Assembly: GCF_000149955.1 (NCBI RefSeq)
Contig: NC_030996.1
Span: forward strand, 1,691,467 to 1,755,466
DNA: 64,000 nucleotides
Source: Fusarium oxysporum f. sp. lycopersici 4287
Lineage: Eukaryota > Ascomycota > Sordariomycetes > Hypocreales > Nectriaceae
Direction: 5' to 3'
Below, one piece after another: positions 43,514 to 54,847 of the stretch; positions within the stretch are counted from its first letter, which is position 1; every line of letters begins with the position of its first letter. The notes below the pieces were generated by a model that made no database searches, was not told the DNA's origin, and saw only the letters and a program-made list of their open reading frames with translations. A program made the position numbers and the translations under genes.

Positions 43514-44301
43514 ACGATGAGAACTAGGAGCGGAACCGAGACTCACGAGGATAACGCCACCTCCGCGAGGTCACAATTGACAGTCGAGCAAGACGGACTC
43601 TGCACCGGAGCCGGAGACCAAACAGGCCAAGACGTCTGATTCTCGCCCTTTTACGCCAGATGGGCCAAAGCCAGTGCTTACAGAGAAAGAGCTCGAGTTC
43701 GACCTCGACCACTCTCAGATCCGGGACCCGCGAGCAACGCCGGGTCGCGTCAAGCATCCCCGGTATGAGGAGCGCGAACTAAGTGAGGAGTTTCTATCCA
43801 AGTTCCACAGCCCCAAGCATAGAAACTAACATACGGACCCGTTGTATTCATTCTACGATCTACATCGATGTCACCGTAAGGGTCCAGATGGATCTCGACC
43901 TACGATAGCGCGGGCTTTAACTCGACTATGAGAAAGTTGTAAAGTGGATGAAGCCAGTGGCTTACAACAAAAAGTCTATGGTTAATGGCATGGAGCGCCA
44001 TATCAAGAGAGTTGAAGAGGAGATAAAGAAAATCTACAACATCTTCTTTGCCGATGGGAAGGGTCCGGAGGGTGAAGAGGGCAGTACGCAGGTCATGCAT
44101 CAGATCAAAGATCAGGTCTCCAAGGATCTCAGGGTCCCCTGGCACCAGATCGATCCCAAGCAGCTTAAGAAATGGGAAGATCAGGGGTTCGCCGAGGTCG
44201 ACGCGGATAAGTGGTGGCATCGGCCAAATCAAGTTGAGCGCGATCGATTCATGAAGATGCTATTAGGCGGAGCCTCTCTCCGGAAGGATCTCTATCCGTG
44301 A
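43514..44301 (+). pseudogene. Broken fungal lineage-type gene of unknown function
   Basis: Starts MRTRSGTETHEDNATSARSQ, then the frame must shift near 43600 to continue as SRPFTPDGPKPVLTEKELEF, DLDHSQIRDPRATPGRVKHP and RYEERELSEEFLSKF, ending at a stop near 43828. Coding-like sequence resumes (HTDPLYSFYDLHRCHRKGPD), shifts again near 43915 and finishes as YEKVVKWMKPVAYNKKSMVN through VPWHQIDPKQLKKWEDQGF and LLGGASLRKDLYP. At least two shifts and a stop are needed for one protein of about 260 aa. It looks like a member of a family expanded in Fusarium-type genomes; no domain name or function known. Confidence 0.6.
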
Positions 44302-44799
44302 AGTGGATCTAGATCCTAGAGTGTCTTATCTCTCGCAGTATGAATTAGTACTACAATTCCAGTATAGCTTTGTTTATCATTCCTCCACCTAGGGGTCACA
44401 GGCTGCCTGCTAGCCAGATAGATGGTGCAAAGATCTCGTCGCTAGGAGTAGACTATCTCGATCTGTGACTAGAGTGCAACCACTACGTACAAGAATATTG
44501 ATGGTACGAAATACTCGGGCTCGTTTAAAGTGGGTTAGACTAAGCTGTCATTCCCAAGCCACGTTAGCGCTGACTCTGGGGCCCTGGACTTCATCGCCTC
44601 GAGTACAAAATAACCCTACGAGTCTCCCTTGCATGACATTCCCCACATCAAAAGGGCGCCAATTCTCCACGCCCTTGACTGACGTTTTACATCGTGCTTA
44701 TGTCTCACAGATAAAACACTACAACAGTTGAAGTATCTGGAATTTAGAGTATCACATTACAAAGATATATCACATTTTTTAACTGCCGAGAGAAACAAT
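44302..44799. other. Intergenic, promoter of MFS gene
   Basis: About 500 bp, no supported gene or repeat. Confidence 0.4.
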
Positions 44800-46476
44800 A
44801 TGGCCACTCAGACAGAAACACTGCTCGAGGATATGCTGCCCTCAACTGCCGAGGCACAAACTTACGTGGAATCTCCACTCAACACCGTCACCAACAGCAC
44901 CCCAGCAGCATCTCGTGTACAGAAAATAGCAGTGACATTCCAACTGTCTGGCGTCAACTTTGCAGCCAGCGCTACAAACGGCCTCATCGTCGTGGGTCTC
45001 CCCCAAATGACCGCCGACCTCTCCTTACCCCCATCCCTCGCCTTCTGGCCCTCTTCCGTGCAAGGGCTCGCGACAGCCTCGACGCTGCTCCTCGCGGGTG
45101 CCCTCGCAGACGTGCTAGGCGCCAGGTCCGTCGATCTGCTCGGGTGCATCCTCAGCGGCGCGCTCATGCTGGCCTGCGGATTCGTCCGCGCGGGCGAGCA
45201 GCTAGTTGCGCTAAGGGCCCTACAGGGCGTTGCGCTTGCGCTGCATCTCTCGAGCTCTGTGGCTCTTGTGACAAAGACGCTGGCGCGGGGACGGGGGAGG
45301 AATTTCGCTTTTGCGTGTCTGGGGTTGAGCCAGCCGCTTGGCTTCTCGTTTGGGCTTGTCCTTGGCGGAGTGCTCGTCGAGACTCTTGGCTGGAGATCAG
45401 GTTGGTTTCTCTACGGTGGTATCAATCTTGTATTGTCCGCGGTGGGGTTCTGGTCTTTGCCAAAGTCCGAGCCGCTTGGAACGTTGCAGGATGTGATTCA
45501 GAGCGTTGCGACAAAGATTGATTGGCTCGGCACTCTCCTCGCTTCAGCTTTCATGGCACTGCTGTCATACTTCCTAGCGTAAGCCATCTTCACCCGTGTC
45601 TTAATTCAACGGCATGGCATAACTGACGATCTTATAGTGTCATCAGCACAGATGTGTACCGCATCAAAGAGGCAAGCAGCATTATTCTCTTAAGCTTGAG
45701 TCTCGTTGCACTGCCGCTCTTTGTCGGCTGGATGCATCTTCAGGTAAAAAGGGGTCTACCGGCCTTGATACCGAATTCGTTCTGGCGGAACCACTCTTTC
45801 ACCACGATCTGCGTGACCATAGCCTTATCCAACGCTGTCATAAACTCCCTAGAGCTATTTGCGAGTCTATTGTAAGTCTTAAACCCGGATGACAGTTCGT
45901 AATGTAACCCACGTTGTTAATCTTGGCCTTAGCTTCCAAGAGGTACAGCACCTGTCAGCTCTCAATGCAGCTATTCGTATCCTACCTAGCGTCGTGGTGG
46001 GTGTAACCCTCAACTTCACAACAGGTCTCGTTGTCCACAGGATCCCTGCTGTATGGCTCGTTGTTATCACATCTGTCCTCACAGCAATCTCGCCTCTACT
46101 CATGGCACTCATCGACCCTGCGTGGACGTACTGGACAGCTGCATTCTTCGCACAGGTGCTCATGCCGTTCTCTGCAGACGTCCTCTTCACAGTGGGTCTG
46201 ATAGTCGTCACTGAAACGTTCTCCGAAGATAAACAGGCGGTGGCCGGGTCAGTGTTCAACGCAGCGTCCCAGTTTGGAAATGCCATGGGTTTAGCCGTGA
46301 TGCAGGTTATATCTACCCTTGTCAGCAAGCAACATGCAGGATCGAAGCCAGCTGAGGCTCTTCTCCAGGGCTACAAGGCAAGTTTCTGGACCATGTTCTC
46401 ATTCATGGTTCTCTGTGCTCTCATTGGGGGCGTCGGACTACGCAAAGCCGGCAAAGTCGGTCTGAAGCAAGAGTAA
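44800..46476 (+). CDS. MFS transporter, drug:H+ antiporter type (three exons)
   Basis: Exons are 44800-45578, 45638-45871 and 45933-46476, with introns of 59 and 61 bp, giving about 518 aa. After a hydrophilic N-terminus of about 45 aa there are about 13-14 hydrophobic segments. Helices 2-5 carry ATASTLLLAGALADVLGARS (motif A region), ALRALQGVALALHLSSSVAL and GLSQPLGFSFGLVLGGVLVE (motif C-like, typical of antiporters), as in the DHA2-type group. The third exon is rich in membrane segments and ends in a short basic tail. Likely an exporter of toxic compounds or metabolites; the substrate cannot be read from sequence. ATG 44800 is preferred over 44728 because the extra 24 residues are not typical of the family. 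GC is higher than in the broken genes to the left. Confidence 0.85.
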
Positions 46477-48450
46477 AAAAGGGGCGCTGGACAGCTACAG
46501 AAGTTGAGGGCGACGATCTCCCTAGGAGAAGGGAAAGTGGAATTTGGTGACATCTCGATAGAAATCTATTGAATCAACGGGAGTTGGTCCTTGTTCCGTA
46601 GCAAGTCGGGGCGGGCTTCGCGAACCTAGTCGGCTCCCAATCGAGTTATTGCGTCCGACATGGGTCCTTGGCGTTAGGTTCAGCTTTCAGAATACTAGCA
46701 GTGTCGATCCCACGGGAAAGTGTCTTGGAGTTCAGCTGTCACGGAAATACCTACTCCTTGGTCCCTGGGTGAAATGTTAATTCCTCACCTTCATTTCCTG
46801 AATAATTCCATGATCAGCCCTATCTAATACCTGTTTCATCGTTGGTGGTGTGTTGTGAAAAAGTTTATAGAGGCCTTGTCGGAAGTTCCTCACGGAAGTT
46901 CCGTTGGCACCCGACGGGTCAGCTAAATGTGCCGCCGGGTAGTTAATAGCCACCCACGGGCGGGCACTCAATTGAGTGGCTCTGGTCCAGTTACAGAGGG
47001 ATCCGCTGCGGCTCTTGCTCCGACTCTAAGGGCCTAGACCGACCACGGCATCGACACGCTAGTTCGTGTAAGGGAACGATCTTAGGGCTGTTGGGGGGCG
47101 TAAACGCGCGTTCTGTAAGTGGCTTGTTTTGGCGGTATTGGGGGTTCACCACCAGTGGCAGACGACGACCAGGTATTTGGGGTAGTCTTAGGTATGGTTC
47201 AGCCATCAATTTACTGGCAATTAAATTAATTTGCGAGACATTGTCTGTGAAGACTTGAGACATTTCCGTTCGACGTTATTGACGCTCGACTGACGTTTGA
47301 TGAGATCAGGAGAATGCCATTATGACTTGGGTATGGTATTGTCTAGAATTCCATCCATCAGTGATCATGTACCTCGCTTAGTGGGCGGCTTGAGGGGCCG
47401 TTTGGTGGTGAACGCGCAACAAACGCCAAACTGACATTCCACGCCACGCCTTGTGACATCCCATCTCATCCCATTCTTTGATCTAACGTCAAACGCAATT
47501 GATCGTCCCAATACGGATGGGAATGATGCTTGGCCCTAGACTCCTGCAAAGCTGAGATCCCTGCCGTGTATCAGTCAATAGGATCGATGACCGTCGCGTT
47601 CTCGTGGTATCCAGGCAACCAAAAACCTGAATCGCTAATCTTGCATGCATGATTGACACCTCTACCCAAGATCCAAGCGTGTTGAGTTACAGCTAGGATC
47701 TTATCTTGATTGCCCAGAGCCGCGTCGCAGGATGAGGTTACTTTGAGACGTGAATCGGGACTGGTTTGCGAGTCAGTCATCCAAGCAAAACGTTGCGCCC
47801 CGTGGAGATCCTGCGGGCCCTTGGCTTGGACTACAGGAACTGCCTGGGAACCGGAAACTTGAGAGACATGTGGCCGCAGACTAGAGCTGAACGGAGAGCG
47901 CCACGAATGAGCACCCTAATCCCAGTGCCGAGCAAATCAGAATTAGCCGCTGAGGGTTTAGCCTCTGCTTATTGCTGATTACATCACCTACCAAATCTCG
48001 GTGTTATCCCTTTCAGCTCCATTGTGGCACTCTAGCGCTGAAGCTTGTTTTCCCTGGCATTCGCATGAGTCCTGGAGGCACAGCCCAAACAGAAGACACG
48101 GAGGCTCCCTGGGCTTGGCTTGGCTTGGCTTGACCTGGTCTGGCTGCCCTGGCTGCTGGGTAAGGTGCTATACCATACCGTACCATACCATACCGTACCA
48201 TACCATACCTACCGTTCATCGGCACCTAAACTAAATGACTTGGAGGGTAGCGTGAATCGATCAAAAGCCCGTGATCCGCTTCCCCAGATTCACTTTCACG
48301 AACCCCTCTCTCTCCATCTCATCCTCCCTATTCTGGGATATAAAAGCTACGTAGACTAGCTCCCCCTCCCAACGGATATAAGTCTGCCTGTTGGTCCGGT
48401 CGCCTCTTTTCCATCCTCTCGTCTCTTGCTCATCCCTGAAGGCGATCATC
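46477..48450. other. Long intergenic region with simple repeats
   Basis: About 2 kb, no supported gene. It ends in the bZIP promoter, with a TATA-like TATAAAAG at 48339-48346 (105 bp before the ATG) and the pentanucleotide repeats listed separately. A long 5' regulatory region or leader is possible. Confidence 0.45.
48111..48213. repeat. Pentanucleotide repeats: GGCTT then TACCA/TACCG
   Basis: 48111-48132 is four near-perfect GGCTT units. 48171-48209 is about eight TACCA/TACCG units in a higher-order order (TACCA TACCG TACCA TACCA TACCG TACCA TACCA). They lie 240-340 bp upstream of the bZIP start and are likely length-variable. Confidence 0.8.
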
Positions 48451-49994
48451 ATGTATAGTGAAACCCAGACCTCGACTGCCGAAGCCCGCCGGCTCAAAAA
48501 GCGGGAGCTCGATCGCAAGGCCCAACGCCTGGCGCGCGAGCGAACAAAGAGCCGCATCGCTCAATTGGAGAGCATGGTCGACAACCTTCGACAGGACGAC
48601 TCTAACGCGCAAATAGCTACCTTGATGGACCAATTAGGCAAGGTCACCAAGGAGAGGGACAATTTATTACAGGTTCTCGATTCTTTGGGCTCGACGATCC
48701 GTCGGCACATTGGCGATACCACAAACGCCACTACCACGAGCGAGCAACGATCAGAGACAAAATCCGAGTCGCCAGCTTATGCTGGACCAGCACAATCACA
48801 GTCGCAATCAACATCAAACGAACGAATAGTTCCAGTCATGACTCAAAGAGCAGCATCAGAAACAAGCAACTCTACAATACTAGAACTCCCCATCAACCAC
48901 CCTCCCCCGCACGACCCCTTCACCTACAACGGCTGGAACTACGCCGTGACAACCGAGCACTACCCTACCACAATGGCCTTCGACAACTCGATCCTCCCAC
49001 CCGCCGGCAACGGTTTCATCCCCATCCAGCCTCTCCTCCCAAACCTCCCCCCAACACCCGAAGAGGACGACGTCATTATCCCCAAGGCCCCCGTGCTCTG
49101 CCACTGCTCCAGCCCGGCGAGCTGCGCGTCAGGCTACCACGACGTCAAGCCTAACATCTGGCGCGCGATAAACGAAACCCTCGTCAAGCCGACAAAGCTT
49201 TCTGCTGAGGAGATGGCGATCGAGGAGTACAACGCGGAGGATATACCGGTGCGCGCCATAATTGAGGGCTGGGATAGCATTGAGCGGGCGGGGAAAATGA
49301 CGCCGACATGGCGCAAGCTGCGCAGGGCTGATGAGCTCTGTTTTACGAATTGCGCGGATACAGAACGTTTGGCTGCCATGAGGATATGTCATCTTCTGAT
49401 CACGTATCACGGCGATCCTACGATGGAGAGGCGCGCGACTTTACCGCGATGGTACTGGAATAGGTACGGCAAAGCCAATTCTCCACGCAAATGAACCAGA
49501 ACTAACATATTAACAGGCCATCGCAAGCACTACCGCACTCATACGGCATTGACTTTTTCGTCTGGTAAGTCCAACTCGATTCAATTCAATCCACCACCAC
49601 AAAAACTAACCCCACCTGCAGGCCCGGTCTCCGCGAACGCCTCATCTTCTCCCAACACCAATACTGCAACAACTCCTTCTGGGAGCTTCTCCAAACCAAC
49701 CTAAAGATCCTCTGGACGGACAGTTTCCAGGACACATTCTACCACAACGCGCACACGGGCAAATACCACATATCGCCACTCTTCGAGCAGCGCATCCGCG
49801 ACATCAACGCCTGGACCATGTCGACGGACTTCTTCCAGCACTTTCCCGAGCTGAGCGAGGATATCCCAGCATACATGGGGATACCCGCCTCTATGGGGGG
49901 AGTGCATCCATCAGCTGTTGTGCCGTCGAGTAGGAGGCGGTATGAGGATGATGAGAGTAAAGTACATAAAGGACAGAGGGCAGCTATATGTTAG
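48451..49994 (+). CDS. bZIP transcription factor with DUF3425 domain (three exons)
   Basis: Exons are 48451-49463, 49517-49564 and 49622-49994, with introns of 53 and 57 bp, giving about 477 aa. The basic region (KKRELDRKAQRLARERTKSR, residues about 16-35) is followed by IAQLESMVDNL and a short zipper with TLMDQLGKV. The usual bZIP Asn is Asp here, a feature of the DUF3425 class. The centre is low complexity (Ser/Gln/Pro) and contains a Cys cluster, APVLCHCSSPASCASGYHDV. The C-terminal DUF3425 region includes RATLPRWYWNRPSQALPHSY and SYGIDFFVWPGLRERLIFSQ, the latter crossing an exon join. A nuclear regulator; target genes unknown. Confidence 0.9.
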
Positions 49995-50079
49995 CGGTAG
50001 ACAACTCTTCCAATGATAAACGAACGGAATGATGTACAAATTGAGTGTCTCTGTGATTTTATTGCTTCGATTGTGTTGT

Positions 50080-51552
50080 CTAATCTCGAGGGAAGTCTTT
50101 GTAGAGCCATGGGTCGTCTAGAAGCTCTTTGGCTGTGCTTCGTTCTTCGGGGCGCCAGGCTATCATTCTCTTGACAAACTGAACAAATCGCTGTTTTTCC
50201 TCACCAGCTATATATGTAAGCGTGCTCTCAAGGTTGAAATTGCTGGGTTTACGGCTCGGGTCTTTCAGCTCTCCTGGTCATGCGTCAGTAGCCATTGCCC
50301 TGGCAAGCCATCAGGTACAAGTACATACCGTCCTCCTGGTAGTACAAGGTCGATCTTCTCCCTTTAGTCAGAAGGTCTTGGGGGGCAGGGCCTAGCAGGG
50401 CGGTGATCTGCCCCAAATGGGTCAAGTCGTCGTATTCCTTCCCGTCCCCTAGAGTCACAGGGTTGAAGAGACTTTGTTTTTCAAGCAAGTCCCAAAGCTA
50501 AGAGTCGCATGATCAGTAACTGGTTCTCCCATGTGGCATGTAAGGTAGATCATTACCATTACTCCAAGGCTCCAGATATCCGCAGAGTAGCTGTATCCAG
50601 AGTCGATTATGACTTCTGGCGCTCGGTATATTTCTCCTTGAATCGCACCATAGTGCAACTCCCCGGACTTGGAATGAACAGCGAGGTCAAAGTCAACCAG
50701 CTGTATGGTTCCCGTTGGTCTGGCAAGAGGTCCGTAGTTGTTCCGCGATAAGTAAATGGTGCGGTCGTCTAGTTGCTTCTCTGGCAACGGGTTGTTGTAT
50801 TCTTCGATTGCATCCTTTTCAAACATCTTGGAGTCTTCGATCCGTATCATGATATTATCGGGCTTGAGATCTACAATAAGCTTTATAAGCATCATATACC
50901 TGGGTGTCTGCTCAGCCACCTACCTGCATGAATAACGTGGCACTCATTGTGAAGGTAGTCGAGTCCAAGGAGTATCATCTGAAGCAGAATCTTCAAGATG
51001 TCTGGAGGGATGACGCCCCCAATGTATCTGGAGCAATATAGCAAAAGCGGCTCACGCAGAGGTTCCAATACGAGGCAAGGGTGGCTGCCATGTGGGCTCT
51101 CGAGGGAGAAATTGTCAGTAAGCTTTCGAATAAAGTTCCATCCGTGGTGCTTGGGGTTTGTTCGATTGATATGCTGGAGGATATCGATTTCATTTCCTGC
51201 AGAAGCTCGTCGGTGTAAAGTCTTGGTCGCGTTGACTTTGATAGCAACGTACTTTTCTGTAGACCACCTCCACCTTATAGACGTCAGTAGCTATACAAGT
51301 TCTTCTCTTGCGTTTGGCATCATTATGAGAGTCATACCGGTTGAGATCTCGAGCAAGCCAAACGGTCGAGTTAGCGCCATACCCAAGCTTGGTCGCCACC
51401 TGATATCTACCATTCAGCAGCTGTCCCAACCTAATAGGATAAAATCTCTCTGGACTGTAATTTGGTGTCTTTTCTTCTTCGACAGGACATGTAAGATCAA
51501 GGCGAGCCGCAGGTATGGCGCACGGCGGCCATGGTTGGTGGTATAGTGCCAT
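50080..51552 (-). CDS. SRPK-like serine/threonine protein kinase (five exons)
   Basis: Exons are 51552-51338, 51273-50924, 50870-50557, 50497-50329 and 50273-50080, with introns of 64, 53, 59 and 55 bp, giving about 413 aa. Kinase motifs are GRYQVATKLGYGANSTVWLA (Gly loop, Ala and Ser replacing later Gly), YVAIKV (VAIK Lys), HADLKPDNIM (catalytic loop, Asp after Ala), VDFDLAV (DFG as DFD) and GEIYRAPEVII. The spacer between lobes is short, and the C-lobe ends RMIAWRPEERSTAKELLDDP. The arrangement fits the fungal SRPK-like group, which phosphorylates SR-type proteins. The DFD variant and its effect on activity are unknown. The gene converges on the bZIP gene with 85 bp between stops. Confidence 0.88.
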
Positions 51553-52860
51553 GACCTGGACCTGATCATTTCCCCGCGACTCTCTTAGTGTGGGAAGCCA
51601 AACAAAGTCTTTCGCTGCTTTTATGAGGCGTCATATCATGCGACGTGACCTCTGAAGCGTTGTCTTGTGTTGGTTTGATGATGACGAGAGCGAGCGTGAG
51701 AGTGAGCGAATGCGGCGCCGGTAAGCAAAAGTGGGGCGGGTTTGTTTATAGTTGATGGTTTTCTAACGCCTCACAAGTCACTGCCAAGACGGCACAGGTG
51801 AAAGAGGTCAGTATATTGGTATCCTTATGGAAAGCGTATATGATCAGTCAATTATTTAGAAAGATCATCATGGGCTTAGTGCTATAATACTCATGCTTGG
51901 CGATTGGCATAAATTCTTTAATAAACGAGCTTTAGAATCCCGACATTTAGGTGGCTGAACTATCAAAGCTCTGTTGGATGATAAACTTGGCTGGAGTGTT
52001 TCTGATTCCCTTTCTTTGTCTTCTCCCAGATGTATGATTGGCAAGTCAAAGAACAATACACAATCGTGTTTTCCATTGTCTCAACCAACTCCCTGAAGCA
52101 TAAATACACCTCAAAGGCAAGCATACCAGTGCAATCATTCTATCTTTTCAAAGTCATTCTTCATTCCTTCTCTTACCATGCTGTTGCAAATCATTTGGCG
52201 ACCCTGCAGGCCTATACACTCTTGTGACTCTCGATTCTATTATCTCCTCTTAAGAAATCCTGAACCATATGAAGCGGATAGAGTCCGTATTGAGTACGAA
52301 GCCAAAACAGTGTACCGCAACTATAGAACTGCTAACCCTTTATCACCAGCGGTTGACCGCATATCTTAGACCAAGATCCAAAGATTCGTGTGTCTGGGTG
52401 TGTTTGCAAGAGCACAACAGTTATAACTGCATTTCACTTATACAACAATGAGAGCATAGTCTTCACAAGGTAGAAGTATAACCTTTCTCTGGAAAGGTTT
52501 CTGAGTGATATTCGAGATTGGACATAAAGGGCGCAAGGAATGGGGTATACTCTCAGCATGATAAAAAAGATTATGGACCTGCCTAAGGCTCCCTGGCGAG
52601 GGTGGAGGTCTCGACAGTGCAATGGTCGGGAAAGGGCATGAAATTCCTTTATAACAACAGTATGGTGTCATGTTGTAAGCTACTCGTCTTATCCGCAGCT
52701 AAGACCCGAAGGACAGAGGATGAAAACTTGTCTTTACTTTTGAGTTAGCCACATCTTGTCTGGAGTAAATGCAATTGAAAAATTGAAGTAAAATTATATT
52801 CCCAATGAATCTAAGTCTTGATATTATCATAATCGTATGTCCCTTTCTCCACCTCTTCTT
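51553..52860. other. Intergenic
   Basis: 1.3 kb between two minus-strand genes. Only short frames; no repeat or RNA gene recognised. Confidence 0.45.
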
Positions 52861-54847
52861 TTATTTGGTCTTGCCATGCGGCTCATAGTACGCACCAAGA
52901 CTGTAACCTGTTAGCAAATGCTTCCACTCATGGGCCAAAAGCAACTTACGCGATGATGACATAGCAGGCAAACATCAGAGCTCCTTTCAAGCCAATAGCT
53001 CTGATGGCAGTGCCCGCACGACTAAGAATCAATAGGTTGATCAACAAACCCGACCCAACCAATGTCGTGGTTTCGAAGACGTTGAACGCCATCTCAAGAT
53101 CCCGACCAAGCATCCAGGCTATCAAGACCGTCAATGGCGCGACGCAAAGTGCGATTTGAATCGCTGATCCGACGGCGACGGAAATAGCAAGCTCGAGCTT
53201 GTTTCTCATGGCGACAGTGACGACGGTCACGTACTCCGCGATGTTTCCAACCACCGGCAGAATGATAAGACCGATCAGGGCTTCTGATAGACCACCTTCG
53301 TGAGTAACATCGTCAATCGTCTTGACGAGAAACTCGGCGTTCATCGACATGAGGGCCGACGAAACAAACAGAACTGTAACAGCAGCTACTGTACCGCTCG
53401 TGCTAGAAGGATGCGACGGATGACCCGGTACTTCCGGTCGTTCCATGATAGTTCTCGACTGAGCACTCCCAACCGAAAGGTCCCGCATCTCTGAACCATG
53501 AAACTCAGTCCTCGAGCCAGAACGCGAGTGAGATCGTGAGTTCCCTCTCGATCGATGAGACAAACTAGCACGAGACGTCTCCCTCTTCCCACGCTCCTCC
53601 TCAGCTTCCGCTACGCTCATCGTATCAAGCGTCGTGCTCCGCGCACGGGTTGGAACTTCCTGGTCTGCAAACCGAATAAGTCTTGCACTATGAGATGTTG
53701 AACCCTGATTTCGTCGGTGTTGGTGATGCTCTGTGTGCAGTGGTTGTAACGGAATTGCTGGTGCTTCGACATGCTTGGGTCTCATCTCATACGCGAAATA
53801 CACGATGTAGATGACGAGGACTACAAGAGATGAAGCGCGGCTCATGCTCAATGCGGCTTCGCTCTTCTTTCCCTTCATATGGAAAGTGTAGTCAAATGCG
53901 GTCTGTTCAAGTCAGTAGTTTGTATGAGTGAGAGGATGAATGAACTTACCGGGATGAGAATGACAAAGACTGAGACGAAGAGGAGAGCGGCCAGGAGCTC
54001 AGACTCTTCCATGCTGCTGTGAGGGTCGATATTGGACATACTGCTTGCAAAAAGCGCAGAGCCCAAGATGAGAAGTAGGTTCACGAGAACACTGCCTAAA
54101 ATCGATGCTTGAACGATGCGAATGTGGTTATTCACCAGCGCAACCCTATCAAAGTCAGTTCTCACTCCGAAACTCAATCTCATCTCAACTCACACCCTGC
54201 ATCACATTAGCAAAAACTCTCATATAATCTCACAGGAGAACCTACAGGATAATCAACTCAACAAGGTTTCCAAGTGTAATGTTCAATAGCGCACCGATAG
54301 TATCTCCCGCATCAGCAGCAATACGCTCCGTCGCCTCCGTCAACATAACAGAAAGCGGCACAATAGCAATCGCATTCGTCATGAAAATCGCAAGAGGGTT
54401 GATCTGAAACGAATGCGCCGCCAATCCAATCGGTACAAAAACCAGGAGCCAATTGAGTTTCGACGCAACGACCGTTGATCGAATTTGACCGAAAAATGAG
54501 ACTCCTTCATGGTGGCTGCTAAAGTCGAACTGAGTACGGTCAAGAGGCGGTGACTGAGTCTCCAAATCATTTGAATTCGAAATTCCAAGCTGTTGATATC
54601 GAACGCCATCTCCTAAACGCGATGATGCTCGAAGCGCTCGCTTCATGGTATCTTTTGGTTTTCTCACAATCAGTTCTCCGTCATTTCCGAAATCTCGTTT
54701 AAAATAGGGGGCTATGCGCGCACCTCGTATACTGAAATCGATTCCATGGTGATTCAGCGGGTCAGGCGCGTCATCTTCATCTTCGCTCGCACTTGACGGT
54801 GAGCAGTCATTGTATCTGGTGGTCTCCGTAGCGAGGGAGGGACTCAT
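52861..54847 (-). CDS. Vacuolar-type Ca2+/H+ exchanger, CAX family (four exons)
   Basis: Exons are 54847-54246, 54145-53950, 53902-52950 and 52900-52861, with introns of 100, 47 and 49 bp, giving about 596 aa. A 120-aa hydrophilic N-terminus is followed by about 11 membrane segments with the two CAX repeats: ITLGNLVELIIL (c-1) and LPVVGNIAEYVTVV (c-2), whose acidic residues bind the cation. Between the halves lies a long Arg/Ser-rich loop (GKRETSRASLSHRSRGNSRS) likely open to phosphorylation. The last splice uses the second of two adjacent acceptors so that the protein ends ALGAYYEPHGKTK; the first would give a shorter tail. Role: proton-driven sequestration of Ca2+ into the vacuole. Confidence 0.9.

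Noticed and set aside
48169..48213. CRISPR-like array
   Set aside because: Units are five bases with no spacers; it is a microsatellite, and the genome is eukaryotic.
54146..54245. Two small introns in the exchanger instead of one of 100 bp
   Set aside because: Using the internal GATGCAG acceptor creates an immediate in-frame TGA, so a single 100-bp intron is preferred.
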